Shown here one piece after another: positions 5,695 through 7,607 of a stretch of DNA of 7,607 nt (its first letter is position 1; the number at the start of each line of letters is the position of its first letter). The notes beneath the pieces were generated by a model. It ran no database searches, was not told the DNA's origin, and worked only from the letters and a program-made list of their open reading frames with translations. Position numbers and translations under genes: made by a program. Origin of the DNA: Candidatus Neomicrothrix sp. UBA7884 (GTDB taxonomy: Bacteria; Actinomycetota; Acidimicrobiia; Acidimicrobiales; MedAcidi-G1); assembly GCA_002501135.1 (NCBI GenBank), contig DLRQ01000077.1, positions 1-7,607 of the forward strand, read 5' to 3'.

Positions 5695-6956
5695 CTGTTC
5701 AAGTCCTCTCCGTGGCCGGTCGCGCCACCGGCATCCCGTGCATTGTGCAGGCATCGAAGGGCTGCGTCCAACACCGCTGCGGCGACCTGGTGCTTGTCGG
5801 ACAATGAGATCTCGGTTGACTCTCCGCTCCGGTCGAGCAGCAGCACGGCGTTGGTGTCGTGTCCGAACCCGGCACCTGGCGCTGAGACGTCGTTTGCGAC
5901 GATCATGTCGATCCCCTTGGATTCCAGCTTGGAGGTCGCATTCTGCCTGAGCTGATCGGTCTCGGCGGCGAACCCAACCAGTACCTGGCTCGGTGACCGG
6001 TTGCGGCCCAGCTCGGCCAGGATGTCGGTGGTCGGCTCGAACATGATCTCGGGGGTGCCGTCGGCCTTTTTTAGTTTCGACCCGGCCACCTCGACCGGCC
6101 TGAAGTCGGCCACAGCTGCGGCCATCAGGACGATGTCTGCAGTGGTGGAGTTGTTGAGAACCGCTGCCTCCATTTCTGCTGCCGTCTCGACGGCCAGCAC
6201 CTCGACTCCGATGATGTCCGGCGCTGTCCCGGCTTGGGTGGTCACGCACCTCACCTTGGCACCGCGGGCGGCCGCAGCCCGGGCGAGGGCATGGCCCTGC
6301 TTTCCCGATGACCGGTTGCCCACGTAGCGCACGGGGCAGATGGGCTCCCTCGTTCCGCCTGCGGTGACCAGCACCTCGAGGCCTGCCATGTCGCCGCCAA
6401 CGGTGGAACCGTCACCCCCGAGGATGGAGTAGACGGCAGCCAGGATGTCAACCGGTTCGGCCAGACGGCCGGCCCCGACATCGCCACCGGCCAAGCGACC
6501 GTGTTCGGGGCCCACAATGGTGACGCCGCGCTCGGCGAGCACGGCAACGTTCTCCTGCACAGCCGGCTGTTCCCACATCTCGGCATGCATGGCCGGACAG
6601 ACCACGACAGGGGCGCGGGTGGCCATGAGGGTCGCCGTCAGGAGGTCGGCGGAGCGCCCCATTCGGTAGTCGGCTATCAATCTGGCCGTTGCCGGGCAGA
6701 CGACGACGAGATCGGCACCCTGCCCGAGACGGGTGTGGGGAACCGGGTGCTCCTCGTCCCAGAGCGACACCTGGGTCGGCTCTGAGGCAAGAGCGTCAAA
6801 GGTTGCGCGTCCGACAAAGCGCATTGCCCCACCGGTCATCACCGGTGCCACGTGGGCACCTGCATCTACCAGACGACGGCACACCTCGATCGCCTTGTAG
6901 GCGGCGATGCCCCCGGTCACCCCGAGGACGATCCGGCGACCGTCTAGTGCACCCAT
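5691..6956 (-). CDS. coaBC: Bifunctional phosphopantothenoylcysteine decarboxylase / phosphopantothenate-cysteine ligase
   Basis: Performs two consecutive steps of coenzyme A synthesis: CoaB joins cysteine to 4'-phosphopantothenate using CTP, and FMN-dependent CoaC decarboxylates the product to 4'-phosphopantetheine. The 421 residues contain CoaC at about 5-180 and CoaB at about 192-405. CoaC shows GVTGGIAAYK (12-21), the active-site His74 in PHTRL and the PAMx motif as PAMH (121-124), where the E. coli enzyme has PAMN. The flap reads LAGGDVGAGRLAEP (155-168); the usual Cys of ACGD is Gly157. CoaB shows GGTREP (200-205), NRSSGK (214-219) and the CTP-binding/dimer motif KLKK (294-297). The ATG at 6956 lies 15 bp after the rpoZ stop, without an obvious ribosome-binding site, so translation may depend on coupling. 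The last bases overlap metK. The fold and fusion are certain; the altered residues are discussed as findings. Confidence 0.96.
   Translation of the reverse strand: MGALDGRRIVLGVTGGIAAYKAIEVCRRLVDAGAHVAPVMTGGAMRFVGRATFDALASEPTQVSLWDEEHPVPHTRLGQGADLVVVCPATARLIADYRMGRSADLLTATLMATRAPVVVCPAMHAEMWEQPAVQENVAVLAERGVTIVGPEHGRLAGGDVGAGRLAEPVDILAAVYSILGGDGSTVGGDMAGLEVLVTAGGTREPICPVRYVGNRSSGKQGHALARAAAARGAKVRCVTTQAGTAPDIIGVEVLAVETAAEMEAAVLNNSTTADIVLMAAAVADFRPVEVAGSKLKKADGTPEIMFEPTTDILAELGRNRSPSQVLVGFAAETDQLRQNATSKLESKGIDMIVANDVSAPGAGFGHDTNAVLLLDRSGESTEISLSDKHQVAAAVLDAALRCLHNARDAGGATGHGEDLNR
5704..5711 (-). promoter_or_regulatory. Ribosome-binding site of metK
   Basis: On the minus strand this reads GGAGAGGA and ends 9 bases before the GTG at 5694. 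It lies within the last codons of coaBC and decides the metK start in favour of the GTG that overlaps the coaBC stop. Confidence 0.65.
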
Positions 6957-6971
6957 GCGGGGGTCAGCCGA

Positions 6972-7325
6972 TCAGGCGCCTTCGTCGACGGAGTCGGCGT
7001 CGTCGCCATCGGCCGACTCGTCGGTCGCGCCCTCGAGCGGTTCACCGTCGGCGTCGAGACCCTCGATCTCCTCAGGCTCGTCGGGTGGCTCGATCGGGAC
7101 GATCTTGCCGGCGTCCATCTCCTCGAAGGCAATGGAGAGCGGCTTACGGGCCGTGGACGTGATCTGCGGTGGGATGGAGGCGCCGAGACCCTCGCCCAAC
7201 TGGGTGAAGTATGAGTTGATCTGGCGGGCGCGTTTGGCGCTCACAGTTACAAGCCGGAACTTCGAGTCGGCCAGGTCCAACAGGCCCTCGATCGGCGGGT
7301 TGATCATGCTCTCGTGACGCTGCAC
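6972..7325 (-). CDS. rpoZ: DNA-directed RNA polymerase omega subunit
   Basis: Omega is the small RNA polymerase subunit that holds and helps assemble the beta' subunit. The conserved core is visible in 117 residues: NPPIEGLLDLADSKFRLV (9-26), the family's key segment AKRARQINSY (30-39), LGEGLG (43-48) and ARKPLSIAFEEMDAGKI (59-75). From about residue 79 the protein continues as a tail of roughly 39 residues very rich in Asp and Glu, ending SVDEGA; this makes it longer than E. coli omega (about 90). Two starts are possible: GTG at 7325, chosen because AGGAG lies 4 bases upstream, and ATG at 7307, which begins next to the conserved NPPIE core but has only a weak ribosome-binding site. The gene lies downstream of gmk, the usual actinobacterial neighbour, and starts the rpoZ-coaBC-metK-priA unit. 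Its leader contains the inverted repeats at 7336-7451. Confidence 0.95.
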   Translation of the reverse strand: MQRHESMINPPIEGLLDLADSKFRLVTVSAKRARQINSYFTQLGEGLGASIPPQITSTARKPLSIAFEEMDAGKIVPIEPPDEPEEIEGLDADGEPLEGATDESADGDDADSVDEGA

Positions 7326-7329
7326 AGTG

Positions 7330-7334
7330 CTCCT
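7330..7334 (-). promoter_or_regulatory. Ribosome-binding site of rpoZ
   Basis: AGGAG on the minus strand, 4 bases before the GTG at 7325. It supports the GTG over the ATG at 7307. It lies one base from the 3' arm of the long-range stem in the leader, so folding could affect ribosome access. Confidence 0.55.
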
Positions 7335-7335
7335 A

Positions 7336-7451
7336 GGGTTTCTGGTGCTACCCGTAGGCGCCCTGTTCCGGGCGACTCACGGGCTGGCGGGTACACCGTC
7401 GTGTCGACCGGCGCCTCGCCCTACGGACGGCCCACCACGGTACCAGAACCC
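7336..7451 (-). promoter_or_regulatory. Candidate structured leader RNA upstream of rpoZ
   Basis: In the 177 bp between gmk and rpoZ several complementary segments nest. Outer stem: GGGTTCTGGT (complement of 7442-7451) pairs with ACCAGAAACCC (complement of 7336-7346), 10 bp with one bulged base. Second stem: arms at 7410-7426 and 7352-7362 give 11 bp with a 6-base bulge (CCGTA/TACGG and GGCGCC/GGCGCC). Alternative stem: 7388-7397 with 7344-7354, 10 bp with one bulge, enclosing a hairpin at 7359-7363/7370-7374; it shares bases with both other stems and so excludes them. The element ends one base before the rpoZ ribosome-binding site. This geometry resembles a cis-regulatory leader with two states, but I recognise no known riboswitch class. 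High G+C makes chance pairing likely, so the functional claim is an inference. I see no clear promoter in the gap. Confidence 0.35.
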
Positions 7452-7487
7452 GTTGCGGTTGCCTCCGCTCCGCTGGGCCCGGCTGAG

Positions 7488-7500
7488 GGCCTGAAAGGCC
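7488..7500 (-). terminator. Weak hairpin after gmk
   Basis: GGCCT (7488-7492) and AGGCC (7496-7500) form a 5-bp stem with a 3-base loop, 2 bases beyond the gmk stop. No T-run follows. It may be a weak terminator or processing hairpin, or chance. Confidence 0.2.
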
Positions 7501-7502
7501 TG

Positions 7503-7607
7503 TCAGCGTGGGTTTTTCGTCGCCAGACGGGCGGCTATGAGCGCAGCAACCTCTCGTACCGTCCGGTTCAGGTCGGCGTTGACCACGGTCGTGTAGCCCA
7601 GACCGGC
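7503..7607 (-). CDS. gmk: Guanylate kinase, C-terminal fragment
   Basis: The last 34 codons of a minus-strand gene that enters from the right edge. The translation AGLGYTTVVNADLNRTVREV followed by AALIAARLATKNPR and a TGA stop matches the end of guanylate kinases, where a Y-x-x-V-V-V-N-x-D-L strand is followed by a final helix (V-x-E-V-A-x-I-I). The full enzyme converts GMP to GDP with ATP. Only the tail is visible, so catalytic residues cannot be checked; the assignment is supported by the position immediately upstream of rpoZ, a conserved gmk-rpoZ order. The gene is cut by the window edge rather than visibly truncated. Confidence 0.82.
   Translation of the reverse strand, partial: AGLGYTTVVNADLNRTVREVAALIAARLATKNPR

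Noticed and set aside
4879..5955. Long open frame of 358 residues on the plus strand
   Set aside because: It is antisense to metK and the coaBC end, both with full family motifs. Its composition (Val, Gly, Asp, His) is that of a mirror frame in G+C-rich DNA, and I see no motif.
5695..6249. Upstream extension of the metK frame
   Set aside because: It overlaps coaBC in another frame and has no metK-like residues; the GTG at 5694 starts exactly at the conserved N-terminus and has a ribosome-binding site.
7326..7502. SAM riboswitch ahead of the unit that contains metK
   Set aside because: I compared the gap with the SAM-I/IV core as I remember it and found no match to its conserved segments. 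The position is suggestive but the sequence is not.
1..7607. Mobile elements, CRISPR repeats, tRNA or rRNA genes, defence or biosynthetic systems
   Set aside because: I found no transposase, terminal inverted repeats, regularly spaced repeats or tRNA-like folds. Nearly all of the window is accounted for by core genes.

Overview
The window looks like an ordinary housekeeping locus from a high-G+C actinobacterium. Several points suggest the class Acidimicrobiia or a relative, but that placement is an inference from gene order and protein style, not a database match. The supporting signs are: the order gmk-rpoZ-coaBC-metK-priA...def-fmt; a PriA without recognisable helicase motifs; a CoaBC with PAMH where most bacteria have PAMN; strong G/C at third codon positions; and GTG as start codon for six of the genes.

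Layout, following transcription on the minus strand from the right edge. The last 34 codons of gmk (guanylate kinase) enter the window. A 177-bp gap follows that contains nested inverted repeats and ends next to the ribosome-binding site of rpoZ (RNA polymerase omega). Then come coaBC (coenzyme A synthesis), metK (S-adenosylmethionine synthase) and priA (replication restart), spaced 15, -4 and 11 bp apart, so rpoZ-coaBC-metK-priA is very probably one transcription unit. A two-gene island on the plus strand follows: an RsmC/YbxB-like class I methyltransferase and a small SpoU/TrmH-family RNA methyltransferase, overlapping by 4 bp. The island converges tail-to-tail on priA with 6 bp between stops and diverges from def across 46 bp. 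On the minus strand def (peptide deformylase) and fmt (methionyl-tRNA formyltransferase) complete the window, and fmt ends 2 bp from the left edge.

The genes fit together as a core information-processing cluster. MetK makes the SAM that both methyltransferases use, Fmt and Def add and remove the N-formyl group of initiator methionine, PriA restarts stalled forks, omega is an RNA polymerase subunit, and CoaBC makes 4'-phosphopantetheine.

I see no mobile element, CRISPR array, tRNA, rRNA or defence system, and no gene-free stretch over 300 bases. The best leads are modest: an unassigned, probably structured leader RNA before rpoZ; the lack of a canonical start codon where fmt should begin; substituted catalytic-site residues in CoaBC; and the degenerate helicase and zinc region of PriA.
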